A stretch of 64,000 bases of DNA from Syngnathus acus (GCF_901709675.1 NC_051091.1:4188967-4252966); one strand, 5' to 3'. Numbered from the stretch's first letter, positions 1 through 25,608 are shown. Numbers and translations: made by a program. Notes: a model not told the origin generated them from the sequence alone.

Positions 1-3000
1 TACGTATTAAAGAGTAATGAATCACACACTCAGTCACAGGGTCGTCGGCTATGAATGTGCTCTCTGTTGGTTTTCCTGGAGCCTGGAGTTTACTAACTGA
101 TGACGCAGGCCGTACTTGATCAGAGACATGTGTTGCTGCAGAGTCGTTGCCAGCGAAAAGCGGAGCGTTGGAAAAGGAAAGGGGGGGGGGGGGACTGCAG
201 GGATGCATGGCGTCTGGGCTCTTTGCTTTTCCTGTGTCCTTCGGGACATTGCCTCACATCGCCGTTGACGAGGAAGAGGAGAAACGAGGAAGGGAAGAAA
301 ATAAACCAAGTTTTTCATCGGGACAGGAAAGGAGACGAGTGTCAGAATGTCTTGACCGAGCTTTCTTGACGGTCAAAACTCCCCAATTCTTGTGCAGTAT
401 GTCAGCAAAGGAGTTGGCTAAGCAAACACAAAAAGTCTGACAAAGTGATTTCTTCATCACCACAGAGGATACGGGACTATCAGTTCAACAAGTCGTGAAC
501 CGAAACCGGCTCCATAAATACTCATCTACGTAGTAGATATAAGTTTGTTTACGCTCCTTGTGGCATTTTAGGAAATATCATCTGCGTCAGGTTGGAATGC
601 ACTTGAGAATATTTTCCCAGACAAGGTGCAAAAGGACGTTGAGCTGTCGCCGCAGGCCTTAACATGAGGATCATGAAAGAGGCGCTGCTCATTTCTGTGC
701 ACCTGCCACGACATGTCGGTGCATAACAGTATGTAAACATCATCAGCGAGTACGCGGAGGAACACATTGTCTCACCTCTTGTCTCCTAAAAGTGCTGATT
801 TGATGCAAGCCTGGTCCTGCCAGAGCGTACACAAATGTCGCACACTTGCTACGAGGGTTGTGAATCATGTGTCAATCATTTCAAAAAGTTTTGGCGCCGC
901 TGGTTGGACACTCAAGTGTGGAGGGACTCAAATCCATCTCTCGAAGGCAGGGATTAAAAATTTAAATGACAGTATAGTTTTGAGTCGGGATGTTTACGAC
1001 GGCCTTCTGGGGTTCCCACACAGATGTAGGTTATCTCACGTCAGTGTACGACGAGGCGCGTCGCTCTGCGTGGGAGGCCCGCGCTACAGCTGGTTCTGAT
1101 GGAAAACACCCGCCGAACACCCTCGGGCTGTCCCTGCCATTGTGACACACTGCTGCCATCACCGCCCCTCCCCACTGCTTCAACAAAGCCTTCAAGGCTC
1201 AACTGAAGTCCAGAGCCATGTGTTCATTGGTGTCCCAACTTTCAAACATCTTCTTCTAAACAATAGACGCACACATACACATGCGAGTAAGCAAGAGCTG
1301 GCACCGGCCTGAATTCTCCCAGTGCAGCACATGTTGAAGCCATTATCCTGTTGCTTGTTAAGTCATTACGCTATCGCTTGTTATTTTCTCAAGCAAGAGA
1401 AAGCACTCTCTCTGCGAAGGAGTGCTGAGAGATTTGCCACCCGACGCGGCGTTAGGATACGGGAAGTTACCCTGAAATGGGAAGAATGCGTTGTGGTCAG
1501 AAAAAAAAAAAACTCTGGTGGGACGGCGAAATCGTCTCTCCTTCTGCGTGTTGACGGTACTGCCAAGACGTCCAGCGTTGACTCTCCACGTTCGTTAGTG
1601 ATGACGCTGCAGAAAAGTTTCTGTATTCCAGAGGGACTTAGGGGATTTGACATAGTCCAGGAGCTTTGACATATTCATGGTGGATCTCAGACATCTGGTT
1701 TCCATTTCCCCCCTTTCCCAAGACAGTGATTGCTGGCAGCAATGCCTTTCAATGAAATGGTCTATCTCACTTCCTGTGTGATCAGTTTAGCATAAGCGTG
1801 TTCGCCGCAAAGCATAATGAAAGCCTGACACAGGTATTCTTGTGAACGCTTTCCTCTTTCATTGTTATTTTTTTGTTTGGGACGGGGGGGGGGGCACCCA
1901 TCCTCCAACCTTGACACAGACTTGAGAGTTTATTAGCAGCCACTTTCACAACATCCTTCCCAATGCGCTCCACACGAAGAGAACCTGTGAGCAGCCACAC
2001 TCTCGCCACACTGCTAATGGGTGACACATGCCCCAAAGCTGCAGCGCTAGCACCTAAGATCAAAGGCCTGAAAGAGATGGGGACTTATTCCGAGCCCCTC
2101 GGCCCCCCCCCCGCCCATCCGCCTCCTCTTTGACACCCACGCGACATGTCTGAGTGCAGCCAAATGGCCAGGCACCTGTCCTGACTGCATTCAGCCCCAA
2201 TGGGAATGTGGCCGTCGTGTGCCTCGCCGTTCACAGGAACCGTATCATGGCAGGCAATGTGTATTCCAGCTGTGGACGATGCGAGATCGGATAACGCCGT
2301 CCGAATATGTTGCATGTCACTGTGAAAGCCAAGAGTGTGAAAACTATACTGAGTCAGTTCCTTTTCCTTCAACCTGTGGGTGGACACTACAAAAAAAGAA
2401 ATGGAATTTATGGAAACCTGACTGCTTTAACCGTCCGGAGCACGGCCGTACATTGGTGTGCCCCCACCCCCCCATTATCGAACGAGTTGATTCACCCACC
2501 TTGATGTTGATAAAGGCTCCCGAGGCCTTTGAGCATCGGGAAAGGAGGCGACAGACAACAGAAAGGGGGGAGGCTAGCCAGGGCAAGGCAGGAAATCCCA
2601 GTGCAGCATGAACTATTTTTCTCCAGCGTTCCACCAGAACAGCTCTTTGTACCATTCACCCGCCCCCTCTGTCGGGCCTCTGTCTCTGATAACCATCCAG
2701 TGCTGTTCTTGAAGGCAACCGCACCACTACCGCCTTGTGAAAAACAATCCAAACCTCTGTCGCGCACACATATGTAGTCAGTTCACTTGCGGGCCATTAC
2801 TCAGCAGTGCCGGGGGTTGTGGATTGGGGATCAAAAGCTCGGGGTTCCCCTAGATCTCAACGCAATGTTTCAATGTGGTCAGACCATAGACAGAGAGGCA
2901 CCTTATTTCACATTGAGCCCCCAAAATAGCGAAAAGGAAGAAAAGAAACACGCATACGATATACTCGAAAGTATTACTTTTTCCTCTTGTGGTTAAAATG

Positions 3001-5121
3001 TCAGTGCAAAAGATCTTATTCTCTGTGTCCCACTTGGCAAACATTCCTCATCAATTCTCCTAAATCTCCTCTGTATCACTTGATCCCTGAGGATGCACAT
3101 GCTCTTCATGTGATTCCAATGAAGGCCTGAATTCTGTACGCCTCTCTCTTTTCACTGTGACACACATTCCTCCTCATTAAGACGAGACGGTTCGAGGAAT
3201 CACAAAAACATTCAGGTCAGTCGAACTCGTGAGGAACCGGGATGAGCAAATATCAACAACAAACGTATAGGCATGTAATTGGCCCGAACCAAATCGATGC
3301 ATGTGAGACCCCGAGTCATCCCAAATAGCCCGAAACTATCTTATTTGCCCAAGAAGCTAGCTAATCCATTTAGTCACAACTTTAAAAAAGTAACGAGGAA
3401 GGACGCTTTAAATCGACACTTCAAATTGAATTGAATCAAAGAGTTCCATTTTAATTTACATTTACATACGTATTGACATACTGTCTTCGATCAAAAGCGG
3501 TTCCACAACGTCTTGATTCTTCAACGTAATACTTTACTGCTACCTTTCACTGTTCTAGAGAACAATTTGTGATGCGTGTTGACATTACTGTTGCGGTACT
3601 TTTGCTTTGGCAAAGGGTCCTTCCATCACTGGAAGCAGGCACCTTGCAACAGCTGGTTTGAATTATCCGTCGGGTTGGGGGGTGGGGAGTCGGCGTAGGG
3701 GAGGTGTGGAGACTCTTGGCGCCAGGATCGGGCCAGCAGGTCAGGGAGGATGACGATTACCAAAATACTAGCAGGCAGCCATGGGCCGGCGGAGAGGGGG
3801 TGTTCCTGGCTCACATGGCTCTCAGCTACAGGATGGGCAGGCAGGCAGGCAGGCAAGTGGCCGAGCGAGCTTGGGGGCTTTTGTGACTGTGAGAGGGACG
3901 CTCCTACTTCCACTTCCTATGCGATAGCCCCTTCCTGTCATTGACAAACACAACTATTTCAATCGCTCTTTGTTCAAATCGGCAATATTCCTGTGGTTGG
4001 CACATATTGCGATTCGACAAATCTCATCTCTTTATGTATTGAGATCATCAAAGCAGCTCTTTGCTGCGGTTCACTCACTCATCAAAAAAACTCTGGATCG
4101 GACCACATGTGAGCGAGACCTTGTGAGGCTTCAGTATATTTGGAGCTAACAGTAGAAGGTGCTGTTTGCCGGCATGGAACATTGGTGGCGTGATGAGCGG
4201 TCTACAAGATGGCATACAGAAGGTGGAGTCATTGGGGAAGTTGAGAAACAACGTCCTAAAAGCATCATGACTTCAAGAGGCCACAAAAATACAGAGCTTC
4301 ATCCCAAAAGGAGTCAAAACCCGCAATCCAAATGTAAAGAGGAAACCGCATGAAACCACATTCAAAATTGTATAACAATGCAGCAGTTGCTGTTATAGGA
4401 TTTTATGACACAGTTAAGCATTTAAGACCACACCTAAAAAAAAAAAAAAAAAAAAAGCTTTGTCCGGTATTCCTCAATGTGCAACAAAGCGAGAGATGAC
4501 ATTGTGTCTATGTTAAATGATAGTTATCATAGGTTGTGTTGTAAAGCCGAAACAATCCAAAAGTACATCTGAGTTGTTTACCTAATTCTCACGACTCTTT
4601 CCGAGCCTCCAGCTGGCCAAAGTCATTGATGAGTAACTATGACTAAACTTCCTGCCATTCACGCTTACCTTCTCAGACTTCAAAGTTCAGGATTATTGAC
4701 CAGAAAAAATGACACTTGTAACCAAACCAACTACGGTAACAAAGTGGATGGATCCCAATGACTACTCAATTTGGTATGAGGTTCAATGCTAAACTACACT
4801 TTTCAATAGTGGCAGTATTTTTAATTATCATATGTATTCTTCAGAGTGTATATCTTCAATACATAGAACATTGGAGTTCCAACTTCTCATTTCTTTGCTG
4901 CAGGCCCTTTAAGAATGTCTTCGCTGCTCAACTCCACCCCTTCAGAATGCAAACTGACCACAAAATATGAGTGTGGGACATTTCCCCCCCCTGATTTATG
5001 TTCCAAAGGAAGGGGAGACTAACGCGCCCCCTGCTACTCCATCGATGTACTACCACAGTGGTCTGATAGTCTTTTGGAGTTTACTGAACTCAATGGAGAC
5101 TGCAAAGAAACTGACTATGTC

Positions 5122-5133
5122 GCCATCTGCTGG
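5122..5133 (-). promoter_or_regulatory. CTCF-like core motif
   Basis: Read on the minus strand, this 12-mer is CCAGCAGATGGC, a full match to the short CTCF core consensus CCASYAGRKGGC, and it is followed by GAC. Related but weaker matches lie nearby at about 5698-5711 and 7026-7040 on the plus strand. CTCF recognises such cores in vertebrates. Occupancy here is an inference from sequence alone. Confidence 0.4.
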
Positions 5134-5277
5134 CTATAGTGTGACAATGACCAACAAATAAAGTCCGGAAGCACGTAGAATCCGAATGTTTGGTTTCATC
5201 GAAGCTTCAAATGGTGAGCTCAGGCAAGGTTGTCTTCTGTTCTATCATGAGTATTCCTGCGTAAATAGCAAGTGCAA

Positions 5278-5350
5278 GACTTGTGGTTAGCATGCCTGAC
5301 CAACAATTTTCAGGTGTAGAGCTTGAACCCCTGTGGTTCCGTGTGCATGA
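5278..5350 (+). repeat. Degenerate tRNA-derived SINE-like fragment
   Basis: The stretch contains an A-box-like GGTTAGCATGCCTG and, about 40 bases on, a B-box-like AGCTTGAACCC, spaced as in the tRNA-related head of fish SINEs. No clear tail or target-site duplication was found, so the element is probably old and truncated. It could be chance similarity. Confidence 0.35.
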
Positions 5351-8300
5351 CAAGATGGAGATTTTGATTCACAAATATTTTTCTGGATGAAAATAGTTTC
5401 CGTCTCAGTCTTGTAAAGCGTTTTCCCACAAGAGTTATTGCTATAAAAATGGAGCTCAATAGCCTAAATTTCCATTTCACTTATTTTATACGACTTGCGT
5501 GTTCAGGTTTCGGTGGTAAAACTAACTCGGGCTAACTTTTCTAACTTCTTGCACAACTGCTGGACGCAGCGAAACAAAAAGTAAAAGTATAAAGTAAGTA
5601 AAAGTAAAAAAAATAATATCTATTTTATGAGCATCAGGACATTTCTAGTTGTGTGTAGTGACAAGCCACGTCAAAATCTCACTTGCAGGCAATACTTATA
5701 CAGTAGGTGGCGCTATTGTTTAACAATACGTATGTTTTAAAAATCACATTTGATATGGAAATCACCATACGTTGCATTGTTAGACGAAAAGCAACAATTG
5801 TCACATTCAAATGTTTCATCTTTGTTTTGGCTCTTCCCACATGAACCTTTTCAGTGACCTGACTGCTTCTGTTCACACTCTCTCAAACTGCCAAGCAGTA
5901 GTCGACAACAGGCCGCTGACAAATTGATGTGGTGGGAGGTGACAGGAGCAGTCCAGTTGGGGTAAAGCAGCTGTCCAAGTGTGTGGCCCATTACCATGAA
6001 GCAGCAGGGGTGAATTCCAAGCTGAGTCTTCTGGGACGTCTCCGAGAGGAAAGCATCCCCCAGGACCGTCTTCACCTGCCAGGCTTCTCGCCCCGAGTCC
6101 CGCTCAGCATCCCGGGGCCAGACATAGCTTCAGCTTGTTGTCAGGCTGCCTCGGGGTACCCGGGGGAGAGCCAAGTGGGTATTAGGAATCTCGACCCAAC
6201 ACCCAATTTGAATGTGGAAAAAGACTCATTCATCGTACCTATCAAGAAAAAGATGGCACGGTTTGGTAGAGGTTATTGGTTTGACGCTGCCTTTGTTGGG
6301 TGGCGTTAATATTTTTTCTGCATGCTTGCAGCTTTGTCCCACATTCCAGAAACACTCTTGTTAAGTTAATTGAAGACTATAAATGGCCCATAGGGGCGAA
6401 CCAATGTTGGTCTATTTGTACCCAGTGCGCCATATGCTCAAGGTTAAGTGCCAGCAAATGTATGAATGGATATGCAGGGTTGTTCTGTGCTGATAACCTT
6501 CTGTCATTGCACAGCACAATTCAATGACAATGCTGTTAAAAGTACTGATTTGTATTTAATTAATGTTATGTCCAAATTTTAATTTTTACCCTAATTTTTA
6601 CTTGTGGGTCCCGCCCCCAAGGTGACTATCGTGTAACCGTCTGGCCCTCTGACAATTATAGTTGGTGACCCCTGCAGTTGGTATTTAAAATGTGCCTACC
6701 CAATTGTTGTTTTTAGAATTTGGCCAATTTTGTCTTAATAATCACTTTCAAATATTTGATTCAAATCCCAAATGACAAAAATGCAAAAACAATGAAGCAT
6801 AATAATTATTTTGGCAGAGGCATTTTTTTCTTGCATCTGTTATACGTAGTAATACTCACAAGATGTCTTCATTAAGTGTTATTGAGGGAACGCCTTCAAC
6901 TTTAATGCCACACTTGTTGCATTTGTTCACACTACAGACTGAAGCGCCGCTATTATTTAACTCCAAGTCCCAACACATGCGCCGCATGTCATTTCCTTCA
7001 CTTTGTGTTTGAGCAGTTGCCAAGCATAGCAGGTGGCGCTATGCATGTGCACATGTGTACGAAGGACACATACAAGACCTTGACGCTGTTTGTCCAACCC
7101 GCACGTTAGTTTAATTCTGAGAGTGAAATTGTGAAAATGGCCGAAACTTATAGATTCATTTGTGGGACATCTTAAATGAGGAGGGGTCACTCACATAAAC
7201 CGTTTCCCATAGGCACGGAACTCATTTGGTTAAAACAATCAAATTCAGAATGTGCATCAGGAAATTAATAATAGCGGTGACAGGTGCTTGAAGTCATGAA
7301 CTCAAATTGTCCGCTTCTGTTTTAGGAGCTCCATCGTCTTTTGCTGGACACAAGATGGATACAATTCCCTCTCTCAGAGTGCACAAAGTCGAGCTGCAAA
7401 CACATTTGAGTTGAAGTATGTGACTGTAAAAGTCTTGGTGATGTATTGACAGACTGACATCGACAGTATCTTCTTTTCAACATGAGGGAATCACACAGAG
7501 CGCCGCTCAGCCATCAATCCTAAGGCATAACATACGTGTCGTCTTGTTAACCCTTTCAGTTTGTTTTATTGGGCCGATGAGGCTGCGGGGCTTTCACCGG
7601 GATCCTGGAGTGCGTCAGATTGTCTGCGGGCCTATGTTTGGATAAGGCAGCATGTCCATTGTCTCTGATGACCCAGCTGGGCCGAGGTATGCCCGCATAG
7701 TCCTGAAATAGAAAGACAGCTGAGAGCTGCCACGCATAGTGAGGGCAGGACCGGCCGCGCTCGCCGGGCCTACGGACTCAGACGACAACGAGAGATGTGG
7801 CTATTGTCTGGAGCCACTGGCTAATAGCTACAAGACTGATTAGCTTTGTGGGTGGGGCTGGGCTATGCGACTGGATGTCATGAGGCCACAGTCAGTGTGG
7901 AAGAATAATTGGGGCTTTAGGGTGCGTTTGTGCCACGCGCCAGCCCGTCTCCAATGTGATGACCCGATGGCTGAGCCCACAGCGCTGCTGCAATGCATTC
8001 TGGTCGGGCGCAAGGCGTTTACAAAAATATCCACCGCCGACGAATGCTTTGATCCAAACGCCACCTCGCCGACCTTTTTATTGTATGAGCTGTTGTGATA
8101 GTTGCTTTATTTAGACGCAATGTTTAAAACAGGTTCGCAGCACAAGGTGAAATATGATAAATGGTGAAAGCGTGGCTCGCCGATGAAAAGCATGGTGCAC
8201 AGAATTTTGGGACCGGTTGGAAATCCTGAGGATTTTGACAATTTAAAAAGAAAAAAAAAAAAGGTATTCAAACAATAATCAATTATCAATTTAAAAATCG

Positions 8301-9016
8301 ATTAGTTGTCGATTAATCAATTAGCCAAAACGAGTATTCGAATCAATGCATGGAAAAAGAAGTTGAGAACAAATGGACTCGTGGCCTGGCTACACCATAT
8401 TTTGATCACCATCAAATATATACAAGATATTTTGAAAGGCACCAGCAGTTGCTTTCAATTTTACATTTTGGTATTTCACTCAGTGATTAACGACGGCACC
8501 TGTGCAGAGGTCCAACACGAAGATCGGGTTGGGCTGCGTCAAGTACGATTAAGCGCTGATGAAAACGACGGCGGCCGTAATTCCCAATCTCTCTCCATCT
8601 CGCCGCCTAATCCCGCAGGCATTCGGCTCATGATGATCTAAAACAACTGTCAGCGACGCACAGAGCAAGTCTCCGCGCCCAAAATGTTGGCTCCTCGCTT
8701 GGACATCAGCGACAGGACAGCCGGGCTGATCCCACAATGGAGCTCCAAGATAACATTTTGGAGGAGAGGCCTTGACTTGAGGTTGTTTTATACAAGAAGG
8801 TAATTTAAACCTGCGCAAATGTCCAATCGTGAAAACAGGAGCATTGACGGCCCCGGCCACATGAGTGTAAATGATTTTGAGGAACACTGGGGATGTAAGA
8901 AGAGCTCTGACCCGAACAAGTCAGCTGTCGTGGAAGGTTGCGGTCTAGTGGTGCAGAGAGATGGGCTGGGTGAGGGCTGGCACGAGCACTGTAAACACTC
9001 CACAATGTGGTTTTTT

Positions 9017-9099
9017 GTATGTGTGTGTGTGTGTGTGTGTGTATATGTATGTGTGTATGTATGTATGTATGTGTGTGTGGATATATATATATATATATA

Positions 9100-9132
<33 letters not shown>

Positions 9133-9158
9133 TTGTATATTTGTGTGTATGTGTTTAC
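9017..9158. repeat. TG / TA compound microsatellite
   Basis: An alternating TG run with TATG variants passes directly into a long alternating AT run and back into TG-rich sequence. Such purine-pyrimidine alternation is hypervariable by slippage. It lies about 1.1 kb upstream of the myh7b TATA box. Confidence 0.95.
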
Positions 9159-10189
9159 AGACTTATTTAAAGCCAGTAGCTCGGGGGACTTTGGGATTCA
9201 TCTCCTCCTTGTGTGTTATCAGCATGGCAGCATTTCAAACGCAGCAGCGAGTGACATAGTACAAAAAGCAGCCCGGGCCACTCTGAAGAGGCTCGCCTCC
9301 CAGAATAGCTCTAGCCAGGCCAGCTCTATCTCACTGATGCCCGACAAGGTTTGAGCCATCGCACCAACACCTTGTAGTCTGCCGCCGCAACAGATAACGC
9401 CATCCGCAAAGATGGCCGCCACTGGCTTCCGAGGCCCACTTCACTTGGATAATGGCTCGTCAATGTTTGGTTTCGCCGCATATGATTTTTATCGAGGTGC
9501 TTTTGCAAGTATTAGGCCGCAGTGGCCAGTCGATGTCCCGCCGAGGAATTCCGGACTCTGGCTTTGTCTATTCTGAGAACCCGCGCTCCTGTGAACCGCC
9601 CCCACCATATTATGCTCTAACCCTTCAACTTGCTTTCAAGGTCAGATTAGGCAGAGCTAGGGTGCGCTTGTGATAAAATGACCCCATAAACCAGAAGACG
9701 TCAAGCGAGGGCCAAACATCAAAGTTTGAGGAAAGTCACATTGTCAATTTGTTGCACCACACCATCATTCTCTCTATTAATAAAAAGCTGCGTATTTATA
9801 GTAACTTGTTTAATGCCCCACGGCTCCCAAAATAATCCTATAAAGTTGCATCCTCGCAAGGGCCAAAATACAATAGCAAACATCCCAAGCAACTTAAACA
9901 ATCCAAGAGCGTTTTGAATGCTGATTGCTTTGAACTGATGAAAATACAAGCACTCATTTGTTCTTGCTATTTTGCCACAGGCCTTCATTTCTTTGTTTTA
10001 AAGGTACATGGAGGCAAGTCTCGCTCAGCCTGGCAACGACGCAGCCTCAAACACTAAACTTGCGTCAAACGTTAAAAATGAAGTATTCTCGTCTGTGGCT
10101 ACGGCGTGTGGAGTGCACGAAATAAGTCAGTGACCAAAATAGCCCGCTTGGGTTTAGCGCAATGACAAAAACGTTGCTTTCCTTTTGTG

Positions 10190-10369
10190 TCAATTGAGAC
10201 TGGCGCTCAGCACCAATGGGCGCTGGAGGAGGCGGCATAAACTAATGAGGGACAAATGTCCACTGCCCGTGACCTTGACGACACGCTATAAAGTGGGCCG
10301 CTCACTTCTCACCCTGCTGTTATTTCCTCGTGTGCGTCTCTGCAAGTCACCGGACAGCTCTTTGCCTAG
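10190..10369 (+). promoter_or_regulatory. myh7b: myh7b core promoter with TATA box and short non-coding first exon
   Basis: A canonical TATAAA lies at 10287-10292. Just upstream are TGACCTTGA at 10270-10278 (the reverse complement of the extended oestrogen-related-receptor half site TCAAGGTCA), a CAAATG E-box-type hexamer and, at about 10212, a CCAAT box. Transcription would start near 10315-10320. A good splice donor (CTAG|GTGGGT) at 10369/10370 would end a non-coding first exon of about 50 bases, which would join near 10574 to the exon holding the ATG at 10625. In mammals the Myh7b/miR-499 unit is known to be driven by ERR-type nuclear receptors, so the site fits. The exact start is inferred. 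Confidence 0.65.
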
Positions 10370-10624
10370 GTGGGTTGCATCTTTTTTTTTTTTTTTTACA
10401 CACGCCTCTTTAATGCACCCGTCAATTTTTCATCACCTTAATTCCCTGCATCTTCATTAAACAGTTTAGGACGCAGTTGTGTTTTCGTGTCTTTAGTTTT
10501 ACGCAGCTGTGTTTTCTTTCTTGCTAATCCTCTAAAAAGATTAATAATATGATTTGTTGTATTTTGCTCCAAGGAAACACACGTCGTCTGCCTGACTTGG
10601 CCTGGCTGTTGGGAAGGTCGAACC

Positions 10625-23486
<12,862 letters not shown>

Positions 23487-23509
23487 ACCGTGTACAGTAC
23501 TGGCAGACA

Positions 23510-23515
23510 AATAAA
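23510..23515 (+). terminator. myh7b poly(A) signal
   Basis: AATAAA lies 24 bases after the distal stop codon at 23484-23486, so the 3' UTR would be very short. A second hexamer at 23397-23402 lies inside the last intron and would serve only an unspliced 3' end. Confidence 0.7.
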
Positions 23516-23683
23516 CATGTTAAAAACTTGTGTCAGTATTCATATGTACACGAACAAACAAATGGAAAATGAAGATCAAAACAAACATTGAAAGTTTAGT
23601 TACACAAATCAAACAGAAATGATTGCTCATCATTGGGATGAAAGTTCTCAACAAAAGAATTCAAGCTTTGTGCTTGAAGTGCA

Positions 23684-25608
23684 CCCTAATAAAGTGGCCT
23701 GTTATTTGGTACACTTGAAAATGGCGGTGTACCTAATGGAATGTCCGTGTGATTCCCTCGTTAAGTGCACCTGCGTGAAAAGTTTTAGCTCCTGCGGAAC
23801 GTGAAAGTGACCAAAAACTTTTCACGCAGGTGCGCTTAACGAGGGTCACTCGGAAAACATGTTGGAACGCGGCCCCGAGGACTAGAGCTTGACACCTGTG
23901 ACCTTTGACCGTGATATTTCCCTAATAAAGTGGCCTGTTTTTAGGTACACTTGAAAATGGCGGTGTACCTAATGGAGTGTCCGTATGATTCCCTCGTTAA
24001 GTGCACCTGCGTGAAAAGTTTTAGCTCCTGTGGAACGTGAAAGAAGCTAAAACTTTTCACGCAGGTGCGCTTAACGAGGGTCACTTGGAAAACATGTTGG
24101 AACGCGGCCCCGAGGACTAGAGCTTGCCACCTGTGACCTTTGACCATGATATTTCCCTAATAAAGTGGCCTGTTTTTAGGTACACTTGAAAATGGCGGTG
24201 TACCTAATGGAGTGTCCGTATGATTCCCTCGTTAAGTGCACCTGCGTGAAAAGTTTTAGCTCCTGTGGAACGTGAAAGAAGCTAAAACTTTTCACGCAGG
24301 TGCGCTTAACGAGGGTCACTTGGAAAACATGTTGGAACGCGGCCCCGAGGACTAGAGCTTGACACCAGTGACCTTTGACCATGATATTTCCCTAATAAAG
24401 TGGCCTGTTTTTAGGTACACTTGAAAATGGCGGTGTACCTAATGGAGTGTCCGTATGATTCCCTCGTTAAGTGCACCTGCGTGAAAAGTTTTAGCTCCTG
24501 TGGAACGTGAAAGAAGCTAAAACTTTTCACGCAGGTGCGCTTAACGAGGGTCACTTGGAAAACATGTTGGAACGCGGCCCCGAGGACTAGAGCTTGACAC
24601 CTGTGACCTTTGATCATGATATTTCCCCAATAAAGTGGCCTGTTTTTAGGTACACTTGAAAATGGCGGTGTACCTAATGGAGTGTCCGTATGATTCCCTC
24701 GTTAAGTGCACCTGCGTGAAAACTTTTAGCTCCTGTGGAACGTGAAAGAAGCTAAAACTTTTCACGCAGGTGCGCTTAACGAGGGTCACTTGGAAAACAT
24801 GTTGGAACGCGGCCCCGAGAACTAGAGCTTGACACCTGTGACCTTTGATCATGATATTTCCCCAATAAAGTGGCCTGTTTTTAGGTACACTTGAAAATGG
24901 CGGTGTACCTAATGGAGTGTCCGTATGATTCCCTCGTTAAGTGCACCTGCGTGAAAAGTTTTAGCTCCTGTGGAACGTGAAAGAAGCTAAAACTTTTCAC
25001 GCAGGTGCGCTTAACGAGGGTCACTTGGAAAACATGTTGGAACGCGGCCCCGAGGACTAGAGCTTGACACCTGTGACCTTTGACCATGATATTTCCCTAA
25101 TAAAGTGGCCTGTTTTTAGGTACACTTGAAAATGGCGCTGTACCTAATGGAGTGTCCGTATGATTCCCTCGTTAAGTGCACCTGCGTGAAAACTTTTAGC
25201 TCCTGCGGAACGTGAAAGGAGCTAAAACTTTTCACGCAGGTGCGCTTAACGAGGGTCACTTGGAAAACATGTTGGAACGCGGCCCCGAGGACTAGAGCTT
25301 GACACCAGTGACCTTTGACCATGATATTTCCCTAATAAAGTGGCCTGTTATTAGGTACACTTGAAAATGGCGGTGTACCTAATGGAGTGTCCGTGTGATT
25401 CCCTTAAGTGGATAACTTGGAAAACATATTGGAACGCGGCCCCCAAGAGTCCCTCGTTAAGTGCACCTGTGTGAAAAGTTAGGTTCCTGCAGAACATGAA
25501 AATGAACTGATCTTTTCACTCAGGTGTGTTTAACGAGGGTAACTCGGAAACCATATTGGAACGCGGCCCCCGAGGACTGGAGTTCGACTCCCCTGGAAGC
25601 TAGGGTTA
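23684..25608. repeat. Tandem array of eight ~235-bp units with internal inverted repeats
   Basis: The landmark CCCTAATAAAGTGGCC recurs at 23684, 23920, 24155, 24390, 24625, 24860, 25095 and 25330, that is every 235 bases (236 for the first step). Units 2-7 are nearly identical. Units 1 and 8 are diverged and share variants with each other (for example GTTATT, CCGTGTGATT and CTCGGAAA in place of GTTTTT, CCGTATGATT and CTTGGAAA). Each unit has a small inverted repeat (TTAGGTACAC / GTGTACCTAA) and, downstream, a much longer one with 36-base arms. The unit tail (GCGGCCCCGAGGACT ... TTGACACCTGTG) resembles the ends of teleost non-autonomous DNA transposons, so the unit may come from such an element. 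The array fills the gap between the converging 3' ends of myh7b and trpc4ap. Confidence 0.95.
23991..24080. repeat. Representative long hairpin within the 235-bp unit (unit 2)
   Basis: The left arm starts CCCTCGTTAAGTGCACC and the right arm ends GGTGCGCTTAACGAGGG. Each arm is 36 bases with an 18-base loop. The only arm mismatch is a T opposite a G, which in plus-strand RNA would be a U-G wobble, so an RNA copy would pair along the full 36 bases. The same structure recurs every 235 bases in units 3-7. Units 5 and 7 carry one extra change (AAAACTTTT for AAAAGTTTT), and units 1 and 8 have weaker stems. Confidence 0.9.

Larger units (their letters stand above)
1..10189. other. Intergenic 5' flank of myh7b, no gene recognised
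   Basis: No reading frame in this stretch shows recognisable protein similarity, codon bias or a chain of splice-compatible exons. The longest open frame (5929-6309, 126 codons) has no family resemblance. The block around 5930-6180 and the GC-richer block 7500-8060 look less random than the AT-rich surroundings and could be conserved regulatory DNA, but that is only an impression of composition. The stretch also holds an 18-base A tract near 4438, a SINE-like fragment near 5.3 kb and a TG/TA microsatellite near 9.0 kb. In mammals the gene upstream of MYH7B is GSS, and no trace of it is visible here. Confidence 0.6.

Noticed and set aside
5929-6309. 126-codon open frame in the 5' flank
   Set aside because: No recognisable domain, no splice partners, and the composition is proline/serine mixed as in chance frames. 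Possibly conserved non-coding DNA.
23941-25322. Six repeated 68-codon minus-strand open frames
   Set aside because: They are the same piece of the 235-bp repeat unit. 235 is not a multiple of 3, so they do not join, and their sequence is dominated by the inverted repeats.
23684-25608. CRISPR-like array
   Set aside because: The units are contiguous 235-bp tandem copies with no unique spacers, in a vertebrate genome.
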